The notes beneath the pieces were generated by a model. It had not been told where the DNA came from, made no database searches, and worked only from the letters and a program-made list of their open reading frames with translations. This document shows positions 6,504-15,900 of a stretch of DNA of 36,761 nt, piece by piece. How positions within the stretch are numbered: the stretch's first letter is position 1; every line of letters begins with the position of its first letter. The position numbers were made by a program, and so were the translations under genes. Origin of the DNA: JBBSGD01 sp038254435 (GTDB lineage Bacteria; Actinomycetota; CADDZG01; WHSQ01); contig JBBSGD010000018.1 in the NCBI GenBank assembly GCA_038254435.1, forward strand, positions 1-36,761, given 5' to 3'.

Positions 6504-8785
6504 GGCTCATCGCGCTGCTCTTCGTGGCGTTTCTGTCGTTCTCCCAGGTCTTCGGGGACGGCGGCTACCAGGGCCCGGCGCTCCTCGGAATGCTCCTTGC
6601 GGGCGGAATATCGGTAGCCTCGCGCCGGCTCCGGCTACCGGCGCCGGCTGCGGTCGGGATCTCCATCGCCGCCCTTGCCTGGTACGTGGCGCTCGTGTTC
6701 GAGCCGAGTGCGACTCTGCACGGGCTGCCTACCCCCGCGGCCTACGGGAACCTCGGCAGCGATCTCGCCGACGCCCTGAGGCACTCCAACGTCGACTATG
6801 CCCCCGTCCCGCTGCGCACCGGCTACGTGGCGCTGACGGTTATCGGATTGTGGCTCGTCACCGCGGCGGCGGAGACGGCAACCTTTCGCTGGCGGCGGCC
6901 GCTCGCCGCCAGCCTGCCGGTGCTTGCGCTGTTCACGTTCGCCCTCGTCGTCGGCACACGCGCCATAGCCCCGGTCTACGTGGTGCTGTTCCTCGTGACG
7001 CTGCTCGCCTACTGGGGGTTCGAGTGGACGCACCGCCTGCGGTCGTGGGGGCGGTGGGTGCCAACCTGGGAGCACCAGAAAGAAGAGCAGCCGAGCTCCA
7101 TGTCAGGGATCACCGCGTCCCTCGCTCGCAAGATGGGGGCGGGATGCGTCGCGGCCGCGCTGTTCGCCCCGATCCTGTTGCCCGGGGGAGACGGGATCTT
7201 CGCGTGGCGCGACGGTGGGAACGGCAACGGTCCGGCCGTCGGCGCCGGGGGGCGCATCGACCCGCTCGTGTCGATAGCCCCGCAGATAATCAGCCAGTCC
7301 GGCAGCGTGCTCTTCACCGTCACTGCAGACCAGGCCTCGTACTGGCGGCTGACGACCCTCGGGCACTTCGACGGCACCAGCTGGACGCAGGTCGGCGGCG
7401 AGGACAGTGGCCTGAGCGGAGATTCGATCCCTGCAAGCGCCCCCGACGAGGCAGTCTCCGCCGTCGCCCAGACCTATTCGATCAAGGCGCTCAACGCCGA
7501 CTACCTGCCCGCCGCCCCAACGCCCACCTCTCTGCACTTCGTGGGCTTCGATCAACGCTCTCAGATCAAGACAAACCCCGGGACCGGCGATCTGCTCTTC
7601 GAGGGCTTCGTGCAGAACCTCGACTACGACGTGACCTCGGTAGTGTCCGAGCCCACCTACAAGCAGCTGAGCAAGGCTGCCGTGGGTGACCCCGGGGCCG
7701 TCTACATCGAGCATCCCAAGCTGTCACCCGAGGTGCTGCGCCTCCTCGGAAGGTGGACATCCGGATCGTCGACAGCCCTGGCGAAGCTCGTCGCGGTGCA
7801 GTCTCACCTCAGGCACTTCCGCTACAGCCTGACGTCGCGCCAGGTCGTGGGCGGTCAGCTTGCGTCCACGGACTACCTCACCAAGTTCCTCACCAAGACG
7901 CGCCGCGGCTACTGCCAGCAGTTCGCTACGGCTTTCGCCCTTCTTGGGAGGGAGCTCGGCTATCCGACGCGTGTCGTGGTGGGATTCCTGCCGGGCACGC
8001 GCACCGGGGGCAACGGGACGAGGAGCGCTTTCCAGGTCAAGGGAACCGACGCGCACGCGTGGCCGGAGGTTTACTTCCGCGGCTACGGGTGGGTACAGTT
8101 CGAGCCCACGCCGCGCGCCGACGTTCCGGCCACTCCCCCGACCTACACGAAGATTCCCAAGAGTCAGCTGGCCATCGGCACCGGCACGCAGGTCGGCGGG
8201 CCTACAGGGGGCAAGAATGGTGCCGGAGGCCCGGGTGGCGCCGCAGGGGCGGGCCAAAGGAAGAACATCAGCGCCGCCTTCGAAGGGCGCCTCAGCGCGG
8301 GTCGCAAGAGCGGCACCCGGTCCCAGCCCTCCGCCGGGGCGCCCCAGTGGCAGGCTGCCTTTGCGAGGCTGGCGATCGGGCTCGGTGCGCTCGCCCTGCT
8401 CGTGCTCGTGGTCATCCCGCTGCTGAAGCTCGGGCGCGCGCGGCGTCGCTACGCTCACGCGTCGGGGCCGCGCGACAAGACGGTGGCGGCGTTCATGGAC
8501 TTCCAGGACGAGGCAACCGACATGATCTCGCCGCGTGGGCACTCGGAGTCCGCCCCGGTCTACGTGCGCAGGGTCACCGAGCGGCGCCGCGTGCCGGGCA
8601 GGGACGCTCTGCGGCTGGCGACCCTCTACGAAGTTGCCGAATACGGTCCCGGCGGCGTCGGCGAGGACATCGCCACCGAAGCCAGGCGCCTGGCAGGCAC
8701 CCTCAAGTCCGGACTGTGGCGCTCGGCAAGCTGGTGGGAGCGCGTATTGCGCCTCTTCTCGCCGCGCGGCTTGACACGCTCCTGA
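6476..8785 (+). CDS. TgpA-like membrane transglutaminase/protease (transglutaminase core)
   Basis: Third gene of the moxR operon, 769 residues. About six membrane helices fill residues 10-200, a seventh lies near 225-240, then a large external domain and one C-terminal helix (LAIGLGALALLVLVVIPLLK) before a cytosolic tail. The external domain holds the transglutaminase-like fold: catalytic Cys in RRGYCQQFATAF (residue 480), His in GTDAHAWPEVYF (residue 527), and the following WVQFEPTPRAD. This architecture matches TgpA-type proteins, DUF3488/DUF4129 families encoded with MoxR and DUF58. A Gly/Ala/Lys-rich linker (about 580-620) joins the domain to the last helix. The GTG start at 6476 lies inside the previous gene. 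Confidence 0.9.
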   Translation: MGTEARARLGLIALLFVAFLSFSQVFGDGGYQGPALLGMLLAGGISVASRRLRLPAPAAVGISIAALAWYVALVFEPSATLHGLPTPAAYGNLGSDLADALRHSNVDYAPVPLRTGYVALTVIGLWLVTAAAETATFRWRRPLAASLPVLALFTFALVVGTRAIAPVYVVLFLVTLLAYWGFEWTHRLRSWGRWVPTWEHQKEEQPSSMSGITASLARKMGAGCVAAALFAPILLPGGDGIFAWRDGGNGNGPAVGAGGRIDPLVSIAPQIISQSGSVLFTVTADQASYWRLTTLGHFDGTSWTQVGGEDSGLSGDSIPASAPDEAVSAVAQTYSIKALNADYLPAAPTPTSLHFVGFDQRSQIKTNPGTGDLLFEGFVQNLDYDVTSVVSEPTYKQLSKAAVGDPGAVYIEHPKLSPEVLRLLGRWTSGSSTALAKLVAVQSHLRHFRYSLTSRQVVGGQLASTDYLTKFLTKTRRGYCQQFATAFALLGRELGYPTRVVVGFLPGTRTGGNGTRSAFQVKGTDAHAWPEVYFRGYGWVQFEPTPRADVPATPPTYTKIPKSQLAIGTGTQVGGPTGGKNGAGGPGGAAGAGQRKNISAAFEGRLSAGRKSGTRSQPSAGAPQWQAAFARLAIGLGALALLVLVVIPLLKLGRARRRYAHASGPRDKTVAAFMDFQDEATDMISPRGHSESAPVYVRRVTERRRVPGRDALRLATLYEVAEYGPGGVGEDIATEARRLAGTLKSGLWRSASWWERVLRLFSPRGLTRS

Positions 8786-8828
8786 GAGCCGGCTCTGCGG
8801 GAAGGCACCCCGGCAACAAAGGCGGCGG

Positions 8829-9347
8829 CTAACGCGTTGCGCGCGCCCTTACCGTCTGCAGTGGCTCCAGCTCGCGCTCGAGATCTGATTCGATGCGCCG
8901 CAGCGCGCTGATGAACTCGTCGCGATCGTAGAGGTACTGCGTAACTCGCCCGTCGACGCTTGCAACCACGTCATCAAGCGCCAGGAAGAAGGCCATCTGA
9001 CCCTCCTTGAGGGCGTCCAGCACCTCGCCGTCGGAGTGGCAGATCTTGAAGATGCTCTTGCCGTCGGTCACCAGCTTGACCTCGGACAGGTGCTCGTCCA
9101 GCTCGGCCTTCTTGCGCAGATACTCGTAGGCGCGCCTCACTCGTTGCAGGCTCATACCCCCGTCGAGCAGCGAGCGGACCACGCGCAGAGCTACGAGATC
9201 CCGAAACGAGTAGAGCCGCCGGACGCCCGGACGGCCACCGGTCGACTGGACTCCCGGCTTTACAAGTCCTATGCGATCCCAGTAGCGCAGTTGGTGTGCG
9301 GTGCAACCGGTGAAACGTGAAGCCTGATAAGCCGTGAATCCCTCCAT
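8829..9347 (-). CDS. MerR-family regulator, Rv1828/FtsR-like
   Basis: DNA-binding protein of 172 residues. The N-terminal winged helix reads FTAYQASRFTGCTAHQLRYW followed by DRIGLVKP, then RRLYSFRDLVALRVVRSLLD and GGMSLQRVRRAYEYLR. The C-terminal part (KLVTDGKSIFKICHSDGEVL, then LKEGQMAFFLALDDVV) matches the effector region of mycobacterial Rv1828 and corynebacterial FtsR, not a metal- or drug-binding MerR tail. That subgroup has been linked to regulation of division genes, which would fit the nearby mraZ cluster; this is inference. ATG 9347 is preferred to an upstream in-frame start at 9488, because the family begins close to the helix-turn-helix. GGAGG lies 13 bp upstream, a long spacing. 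The stretch 9348-9544 has no gene. Confidence 0.85.
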   Translation of the reverse strand: MEGFTAYQASRFTGCTAHQLRYWDRIGLVKPGVQSTGGRPGVRRLYSFRDLVALRVVRSLLDGGMSLQRVRRAYEYLRKKAELDEHLSEVKLVTDGKSIFKICHSDGEVLDALKEGQMAFFLALDDVVASVDGRVTQYLYDRDEFISALRRIESDLERELEPLQTVRARATR

Positions 9348-9544
9348 AAGAGCGCGCGAACCTCCACAAGTGTCGACGCAGCGCGTCGTTGTCGTTACAT
9401 GCTCAAACAACAAAGAAGTACCGATGCGGAAAAGCCCGCCGGCCAGCCCGCATCGCGATGCCCCGTTCCGGAATCTAGCGCGTCGCATCGCGGCGCGGCA
9501 AGTGAAAGAGCGTAGTTAGTTCGAGGAACGCGAATCTTTGTTCT

Positions 9545-9919
9545 TCAGGAACGCTTGTAGCGGTTCCGAAATCGTTCCTGCCAATCAGAGATTCGTTGTT
9601 GCAAACGATCCTTGGCCTCGGCTTGTGCACCCGGGCGGCGCTCCGCGAACGCCCGCACGGCGCCGGCCGCAAGCACGATGCCGCCCACCATAGCCCCGAA
9701 AGCAAGGGCCCCGAAGACGAGGGCGCTCTTGAAGAAGAAGAGGAGCAACATCAGAAAGCCGGCTGCGAACAAGAGCAAACCGGCTTTGAGGCGCTGCCAT
9801 CCGTGCCAGCGCGGCACACGCTGTCTGACATGGCGCGCGAACTTCGGGTCCTCGTCGTAGAGGCTCTTCTCGATATCTTCGAGGATGCGCTGCTCACGTT
9901 CCGAGAGAGGCACGGTCAT
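9545..9919 (-). CDS. DUF3040 membrane protein
   Basis: The 124-residue product begins with the DUF3040 hallmark PLSEREQRILEDIEKSLYDE, followed by DPKFARHV. Two adjacent hydrophobic helices (about 46-62 and 66-90) follow, then a charged tail (QEAEAKDRLQQR-like AQAEAKDRLQQRISDWQERF). DUF3040 proteins are small membrane proteins found in Actinobacteria, commonly next to dinB and upstream of mraZ. Here dinB is 62 bp upstream on the same strand, so that pairing is conserved, but the moxR operon has been placed between this gene and mraZ. Function is unknown. Confidence 0.9.
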   Translation of the reverse strand: MTVPLSEREQRILEDIEKSLYDEDPKFARHVRQRVPRWHGWQRLKAGLLLFAAGFLMLLLFFFKSALVFGALAFGAMVGGIVLAAGAVRAFAERRPGAQAEAKDRLQQRISDWQERFRNRYKRS

Positions 9920-9980
9920 TCAAGTATAGAAACGCTGGTGGCTAGTGGGATCGCGAATTCGCGCACCGCGTGCTTCCGGC

Positions 9981-11159
9981 TCACTCCTCGAGCCCGTCGA
10001 GCAGCGTGGCGGGGCCCACCGAGCCCTCTCCGAAGCGGTTCCTTATGGAGTCGATTGCACGGGCCGCCTCGTGCTGGCCCGGGCGGCCCGAGTCCTCAAG
10101 CAGGTCCAGCTGGCGCCGCGCCGGCCCCCGGGCGAGCCCCCCCACCGCGACGCCCAGCAGGCGGATTCTCACCGCGCCCCCGCCCAGGCGCTCGAACAGG
10201 GACCGGGCGACCTCGTATATCTCGGCGGCCGTGTCCACCTCGTGGTCGAGCGTCTTGGCCCGGGTGATGGTGGTGAAGTTCGAGTAGCGAACCTTGAGGG
10301 TGATGCTGCGCCCACACAGGCCCTTGGCTCGCAGCCGCGCCGCGCTCCGATCGGCCAGGCGCAGGACCTCCCGCAGCATCTCGGCGGTGGAGTCGAGGTC
10401 GCGCGGGTAGGTTTCCTCCGAGCCGACCTGCTTGACGGTCCCGTCGGGCACAACGCGGCGATCGTCGAGGCCCCGGGCCAGGCGGCTGAGATGGTTGCCC
10501 AAGGCGTCGCCCACCGCCCGCTCGAGGGAGCGGCGCGGGATTGCCCCGACATCTCTCACCGTCTTGAGGCCCAGCTTGCGCAGGGTCTCGCCCGTCTGCC
10601 GCCCCACTCCCCACAGCGCGGTTACCGGGAGCGGGTCGAGGAAGGCCTGCTCGGCGCCCGCTTCGACCACGAGGAGGCCGTCGGGCTTGGCCCGGGCGGA
10701 AGCCAGCTTGGCAAGGAACTTGTTGGGGGCCACCCCCACAGTGCAGGCAAGCCCGAGATCCCGGATGCGCCCCTTGATCAGCCGCGCGATGGCGACCGGC
10801 GGTCCAAAGAGCTTTACCGAGCCGGATACGTCAATGAACGCCTCGTCGAGCGACAGCGACTCGACCAGCGGACTGAAGGACGAGAACACCTCCTTGATGC
10901 GCACTGCGAAGTCCTGGTAGCTCGAGAAGTCGTTGGCCCGCCACAGCGCATGCGGGCACAGGCGCCCGGCGGTCACCGCCGGCATGGCCGAGTGCACTCC
11001 GAAGGCCCTGGCCTCGTACGAAGCCGAGGTCACCACTCCCCGGCCCCCGAGACCTCCCACGATCACCGGCTTGCCCCTCAGCGACGGATCCTTCACGGCC
11101 TCCACCGAGGCGTAGAAGGCGTCCATGTCCACGTGGAGGATCGGCTCGCCGGCGGTCAC
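9981..11159 (-). CDS. dinB: DNA polymerase IV (Y family)
   Basis: Error-prone translesion polymerase of 392 residues. Catalytic motifs are intact: HVDMDAFYASVEAV (residues 9-22) and LSLDEAFIDVSGS (near 103), so it is not an inactive ImuB-type paralogue. A palm/fingers/thumb core with helix-hairpin-helix segment (LWGVGRQTGETLRKLG) is followed by the little-finger domain (SITLKVRYSNFTTITRAKTL). Near residue 350 QLDLL matches the beta-clamp binding motif. Start is GTG at 11159, with only a weak ribosome binding site. It is followed by the DUF3040 gene. No LexA box is visible upstream, in contrast with the dnaE2 operon. Confidence 0.95.
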   Translation of the reverse strand: MTAGEPILHVDMDAFYASVEAVKDPSLRGKPVIVGGLGGRGVVTSASYEARAFGVHSAMPAVTAGRLCPHALWRANDFSSYQDFAVRIKEVFSSFSPLVESLSLDEAFIDVSGSVKLFGPPVAIARLIKGRIRDLGLACTVGVAPNKFLAKLASARAKPDGLLVVEAGAEQAFLDPLPVTALWGVGRQTGETLRKLGLKTVRDVGAIPRRSLERAVGDALGNHLSRLARGLDDRRVVPDGTVKQVGSEETYPRDLDSTAEMLREVLRLADRSAARLRAKGLCGRSITLKVRYSNFTTITRAKTLDHEVDTAAEIYEVARSLFERLGGGAVRIRLLGVAVGGLARGPARRQLDLLEDSGRPGQHEAARAIDSIRNRFGEGSVGPATLLDGLEE

Positions 11160-11198
11160 GGGCTCACTTTACGACCGGTTGCGGGTGGCTGCGGGTGG

Positions 11199-11230
11199 TG
11201 CGGGGTTCCGTCGCGGTCCTCCACCCCGCA
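11199..11230. promoter_or_regulatory. 8-bp inverted repeat between dinB and the aldo/keto reductase gene
   Basis: TGCGGGGT (11199-11206) and ACCCCGCA (11223-11230) are perfect inverted arms 16 bp apart, in a 148-bp divergent intergenic region. Two further TGCGGGTGG copies lie just upstream at 11180-11198. It may be an operator or a hairpin. Confidence 0.4.
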
Positions 11231-11307
11231 TCCCTCCTCGCCGGCCGGTAGCTCCAGGCGAGCGTAGGCTCCAGCTTTGGATCTGCGGCACATGGAGAAG
11301 GGGAGAG

Positions 11308-12348
11308 ATGGAATATCGTGCTCTCGGCACTACCGGAGTGAGGGTGTCAACGCATTGTCTCGGGGCAATGATGTTCGGCCCCTGGGGCAACGATGACACC
11401 GGCGACTGCGTGCGCATCATCAATGCCGCCATCGACTCGGGCATCAATTTCATCGACACCGCCGACGTCTACTCGGCCGGGCGATCCGAGGAGATAGTCG
11501 GCAAGGCGCTGGCGACGAGGCGCGACGAGGTGGTGCTCGCCAGCAAGGTGCACGGCCCCATGGGCGAGGGCATCAACGAGAGGGGTAACTCGCGGCTGTG
11601 GATCATGCGGGCCGTCGAGGCGAGCCTGCGGCGCCTCGACACCGACCACATCGACCTCTATCAGATCCATCGCCCCGACACCGCCATCGACCTGCAGGAG
11701 ACCCTCGCGGCGCTCGATGCCCTGGTGCAGCAGGGCAAGGTCCGCTATGCGGGGTGTTCGACCTTCCCCGCCTGGCACATCGTCGAGTCTCAGTACATCA
11801 GCGAGTCTGCAGGCCTCACCCGCTTCGTGTGCGAGCAGCCGCCCTACTCGATCTTCGTGCGGGCGATCGAGCGCGACGTGCTCAAGGTGGCGTCCGACTA
11901 TGGGATGGGCGTGATCGTGTGGAGCCCGCTGGCCGGCGGATGGCTCACCGGCAAGTACAGGCGGGACGCAGACGCACCGGCGGACTCGCGGGCTGTGAGG
12001 TCCAAGGACCGCGGCCCGCGCATCGCCGATCGCTTCGACCTGAGCCGCCCCGCGAACCAGCGCAAGCTCGACATCGTCGAGGACCTCGCCCGCGTCGCCG
12101 ACAAGGCAGGCGTGAGCATGACTCACCTCGCCATCGCCTTTGCGCTGGCGCACCCCTCGGTGACCTCGGCCATCATCGGTCCGCGCACGATGGAGCAGCT
12201 CGAGGACCTCGTCGCCGGAGCAGACATTCGTTTGAGCGACGACGTGCTCGATGCCATAGACGGGCTGGTCGAGCCCGGCGCCGTGATCGAAGAGTCCGAC
12301 CGGGGCTTCGACGAGCCGTGGATGGAACCGGGGTGGCGCCGCCGCTGA
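11308..12348 (+). CDS. aldo/keto reductase
   Basis: NADPH-dependent oxidoreductase with a TIM barrel, 346 residues. The family tetrad is visible: Asp and Tyr in FIDTADVYSAGRSEEIVGKA (near residues 50-60), Lys in VVLASKVHGPMG (near 80), and His in IDLYQIHRPD (near 120). The C-terminal cofactor loop is AIIGPRTMEQLEDLV. The sequence resembles the AKR group annotated as voltage-gated potassium channel beta-subunit-like or YajO-like reductases; the substrate cannot be told. ATG at 11308 has AAGGGGAGAG immediately upstream and gives the usual MEYRALGTTGVRVS start. The following GNAT gene probably starts inside its last codons. Confidence 0.9.
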   Translation: MEYRALGTTGVRVSTHCLGAMMFGPWGNDDTGDCVRIINAAIDSGINFIDTADVYSAGRSEEIVGKALATRRDEVVLASKVHGPMGEGINERGNSRLWIMRAVEASLRRLDTDHIDLYQIHRPDTAIDLQETLAALDALVQQGKVRYAGCSTFPAWHIVESQYISESAGLTRFVCEQPPYSIFVRAIERDVLKVASDYGMGVIVWSPLAGGWLTGKYRRDADAPADSRAVRSKDRGPRIADRFDLSRPANQRKLDIVEDLARVADKAGVSMTHLAIAFALAHPSVTSAIIGPRTMEQLEDLVAGADIRLSDDVLDAIDGLVEPGAVIEESDRGFDEPWMEPGWRRR

Positions 12349-12860
12349 ATGCCGGGCCCGGCACGATCATTGCCGCTCGCCTGCTGCTCGTCCCGCTCAC
12401 CGAGCGCGATGCGCAGGAGATGGTGCAGGTGCTGGCGGATGAGAGTCTCTACGAGTTCACGGGAGGGCGGCCGCCGATGCTCGAGGAGCTGCAGGCTCGC
12501 TATCGGCGCTGGGCCGGCGGCGGGTCTGACGACGGAAAGGAGCGGTGGCACAACTTCGCAATGCGAACCAAGCAGGGGCAGAGTGCCGTCGGCACCGTGC
12601 AGGCAACCGTGATGGAGCACGGGGCAGTGGCGGAGGTCGCCTGGATCGTGGGCGCGCCGTGGCAGGGCAACGGTTACGCGAGCGAGGCCGCTGCCGCGCT
12701 GGTCGAGTGGCTGGCACAAGGGGGTGTGCGCTCGGTGCTCGCCCACGTCCATCCCGCGCATCTTGCTTCCGCCGAAGTGGCGAAGCGGGCGGGCCTGGCG
12801 CCCACCGGCGAGTGGAGTGAGGGGGAGCGTGTCTGGCGAGGCCCCGTTACCTCGACTTGA
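12333..12860 (+). CDS. GNAT-family N-acetyltransferase (RimJ/RimL type)
   Basis: Acetyl-CoA-dependent acetyltransferase of about 175 residues. The N terminus RLLLVPLTERDAQEMVQVLA is typical of RimJ/RimL-like enzymes; the acetyl-CoA loop is APWQGNGYASEAAAALVEWL, followed by VRSVLAHVHPAHLASAEVAK, where one expects the late conserved N/S-x-A-S-x-x-V-x-x-K/R pattern. The substrate is unknown. No ATG is available: GTG at 12333, 16 bp before the end of the aldo/keto reductase gene, is the best start, and CTG 12345 is a possible alternative. Overlap implies translational coupling with the reductase. Confidence 0.8.
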   Translation: MAPPLNAGPGTIIAARLLLVPLTERDAQEMVQVLADESLYEFTGGRPPMLEELQARYRRWAGGGSDDGKERWHNFAMRTKQGQSAVGTVQATVMEHGAVAEVAWIVGAPWQGNGYASEAAAALVEWLAQGGVRSVLAHVHPAHLASAEVAKRAGLAPTGEWSEGERVWRGPVTST

Positions 12861-12910
12861 AGAGCCCTGTGCGCAGCTCGCATGTTTGCGGGAGCCCATA
12901 GGCGGCGACG

Positions 12911-15900
12911 TCACGGGCCGGTGCTGCCACCGCTGGCATGCCACGGGCGGCCGCTGACGCGTGGCTGGTCCGCGCGCGCGGGAGCACTTGCTGCACCGAG
13001 CGCCTGCTTGCGCCGCTGGCGCCCCAGCGCCGCCGCCAGCGAGTGGCCGCCGCGCCGATCGGCCGCCAGCTCGGCGAGGTCGAAGACCTCGCTCACGACC
13101 ACGGTGACACCCACCGCCTTCGGGTCGGTGGGATGCCTGAGCGACGCCCCGCCGCGCTTGCGCACGATCCCTCGCACGGCCAGCAGCCAGGAGTGAAAGA
13201 CGGTGCGGGCACAGCGCGCCTGCGCTCGCTCGAACACGGTGACGTCGATGGGCCCGCTCGCATCATCGAGCGTCACGAAGATGATCCTCTGCCCCGACCG
13301 GATCGCCGGCGTCTGCGACGCCACCTTTACCCCGCTCACCCACACCTCGGAGTTGTTGCGGCGGCTCCCGAGGTCGCAGGCCAAGGTGCAGCCCAGCTCG
13401 GCTGCGAGCCCCTCGTAGAGGACCATCACATGACGGGTTGCGTCGATGCCGGTTACCTCGAGCTCGGCCTCGGTCTCCTCGAAGTGCGAGTAAGCGGCCA
13501 GCCCGGGCAGCGCCTCGCCGATCGGCTCGTCGAGCTCCAGCGACAGTTGCGCGGGCCGCAGGGACCGGAGTGCCCGCTTCTCGGGGGCGAGGTCGGCAGC
13601 TCGCCACAACAGCTCGCGCCGCGACCGCCCGCCGGAGATCGAATCGAGCGCTCCGAGGTGCACGAGGTTCGCCAGCACCGGCTGCGACAGCTCGGTGCGC
13701 CGCCACAGGTCCTCGAGCGAGGTGAAGGCATGGCCGGGGCGTTGTTCTGCGCGCCCGGCGCGCTGTTCTGAGCGGATGGAGTCGATCTCTGCCTGGGAGA
13801 TGTCCTTGACCTCGCCGAGCGCCAGCCTGACGCCGTAGACGTAGCCGGCCTCGGTCTGTCCGTCGCAGGGCGAGGAGCAGGTCACCGGCTCGACGTGATA
13901 GGCGGCAGCCGAGCGGTTCACGTCCACCGGCAGGATGGGGACGCCGAAGTGGCGTGCATCGGCCACGATGAGCCGGCGCGGGTACATGCCCGGGTCGTGG
14001 GTCAGCAGCCCTGCGAAGAGCTCGGCAGGATAGTGAGCCTTGAGCCACGACGACAGGTACGTCGGCAGCGCAAAGGCCGCGGCGTGCGACTTGCAGAACC
14101 CGAACGAGGCGAACGCCAGGACCTCGCGCCACAGCGCGGCGGCCTCGTCCGGAGCGAACCCTTGCCCTTCGGCGCGTGTTACGAACCACGCACCCATGTC
14201 GTTGTCGGCGCCTGCTCCGCGGTCCGGCCCGTCGAGCTCCCGACGAGCCGGGCGCGAGCTCGGGTCCCCTTGCATCACGGGACGGTCCGAGTCGAGGTGG
14301 CGGCGCACGAAGTCGGCGTCTGCGAGCGAGCAACCGGTGACCGCTGCGATCACCCGGATGACCTGCTCGTGGTAGACGATTACGCCGCCGGTCTCCTTCA
14401 GGATCGGCATCAGCGATTCGTGCGGGTAGACCGGCTCGGCAAAGCCGTGACGGCGGTTGAGGAACGGCGTCACCATGTCGGACTTGACGGGGCCGGGACG
14501 AAACAGCGAGATATCAACGATCAGGTCCTCGAAGCGCTGCGGCTGCAGCCGGGCAAGAAGCTCGCGCTGACCGGGCGACTCAATCTGAAAGCAGCCGAGC
14601 GTTCGCGAGCTGCGAATCAAGCGCCATGTCGAATCGTCGTCGCGGGGCAGCGAGTCGAGGTCGACCGAGGTCTCCCGTACGCGCTCGATCTCGTCGCAGG
14701 CGTGGGTCATGGCGCTCAGCATGCGCACCCCGAGCACGTCGAGCTTTACGAGGCCGAGGTCTTCGACGTCGTGCTTGTCCGCCTGCAGCATCGCGAAGCC
14801 CCCGAAGGATTCCTGCACGGGAACGCGGTCTTTGAGGTCGGGCGATGACAGGATCACCCCCGAGGGGTGCAGCGCCAGGTGACGGGGCCAGCCGTCGACG
14901 GCGAGGCACAGCTCGAACAGCTGCTCGAGGGACCCTGCCGCGAGGTTGCTGCCGGCGAGCTCGGGCAGACGCTCTATCGCCTGAGGTATGGCGCGCGCCG
15001 CGATGCGCGGGAACGCCTTGGCCACGAGGTCGATTTCCCCAGCGGGCAGCCCGAGCGCCTTGCCTACCTCGCGGATGGCCATGCGCGCCCTGAAGGTGTC
15101 GACCATGCAGCACACCGCGGTTTGCTCGGGCCCGTAGGTGTCGAGGATATAGGCGAGGACCTCCTCGCGCCGGTGGGACTCGACGTCGAGGTCGATGTCC
15201 GGCAGGCCCTCGCGCCGCTCGTTGAGGAAGCGCTCGAACAGGAGGTCGTAGCGCACGGGGTCGACGTCCGAGATCCCGAGGGCGTAGCAGACCAGCGACG
15301 CCGCCGCGCTCCCCCGGCAGGCGCAGCGCACCTCGAGCTTGTAGCGCACGTGCTCGACGATCTCGGCGACGAGAAGGAAGTAGGAGGCGAAACCGAGCTT
15401 GTTGATGAGCCTCAGCTCGTGCTGGAGACGGTCCTCGATCTCCTTGGTGACGCGCCCGAAGCGCCGGGTCGCGCCCGACCAGCAGCGCCGGGCGAGGCAG
15501 CCGGTCGCGCTCTCGCCCAGGTCGTGGATCCACGGCATCGCCGGGAGGTGCCGGCCCCCCAGGTCGAGGTCGTAGTCACACTCCCTCGCGATGCTCGAGC
15601 TGGCGGCAAGCACCTCGGGGCAGTCCTCGAACAGCTCGGCCATGTCGGGAAGGGGTTTGAGGTAGTACTCGGAAGTGGCTCGCAGGGAGCGTGCCGCCGA
15701 CAGAGGAACGATGTCCTTGATTGCGTGGAGCACCTCGTGCGCGGCCGCACCGGCGGGGGCGGTGTAGTGCACGTCGTTGGTGGCGACCGCAGGAACGCCC
15801 GCAGCGCGCGCCACCTCGAGCAAACGGTCGCGCAGAGCCCTATGCCCGTAGTCGCGAAAATCAAAGACCTCGATCCGGTAGCCCTCGCCCAGCGCTGCGC

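Noticed and set aside
9981..11159. The Y-family polymerase as ImuB
   Set aside because: ImuB proteins lack the catalytic acidic residues; here DMDAF and SLDEAF are intact, so this is Pol IV.
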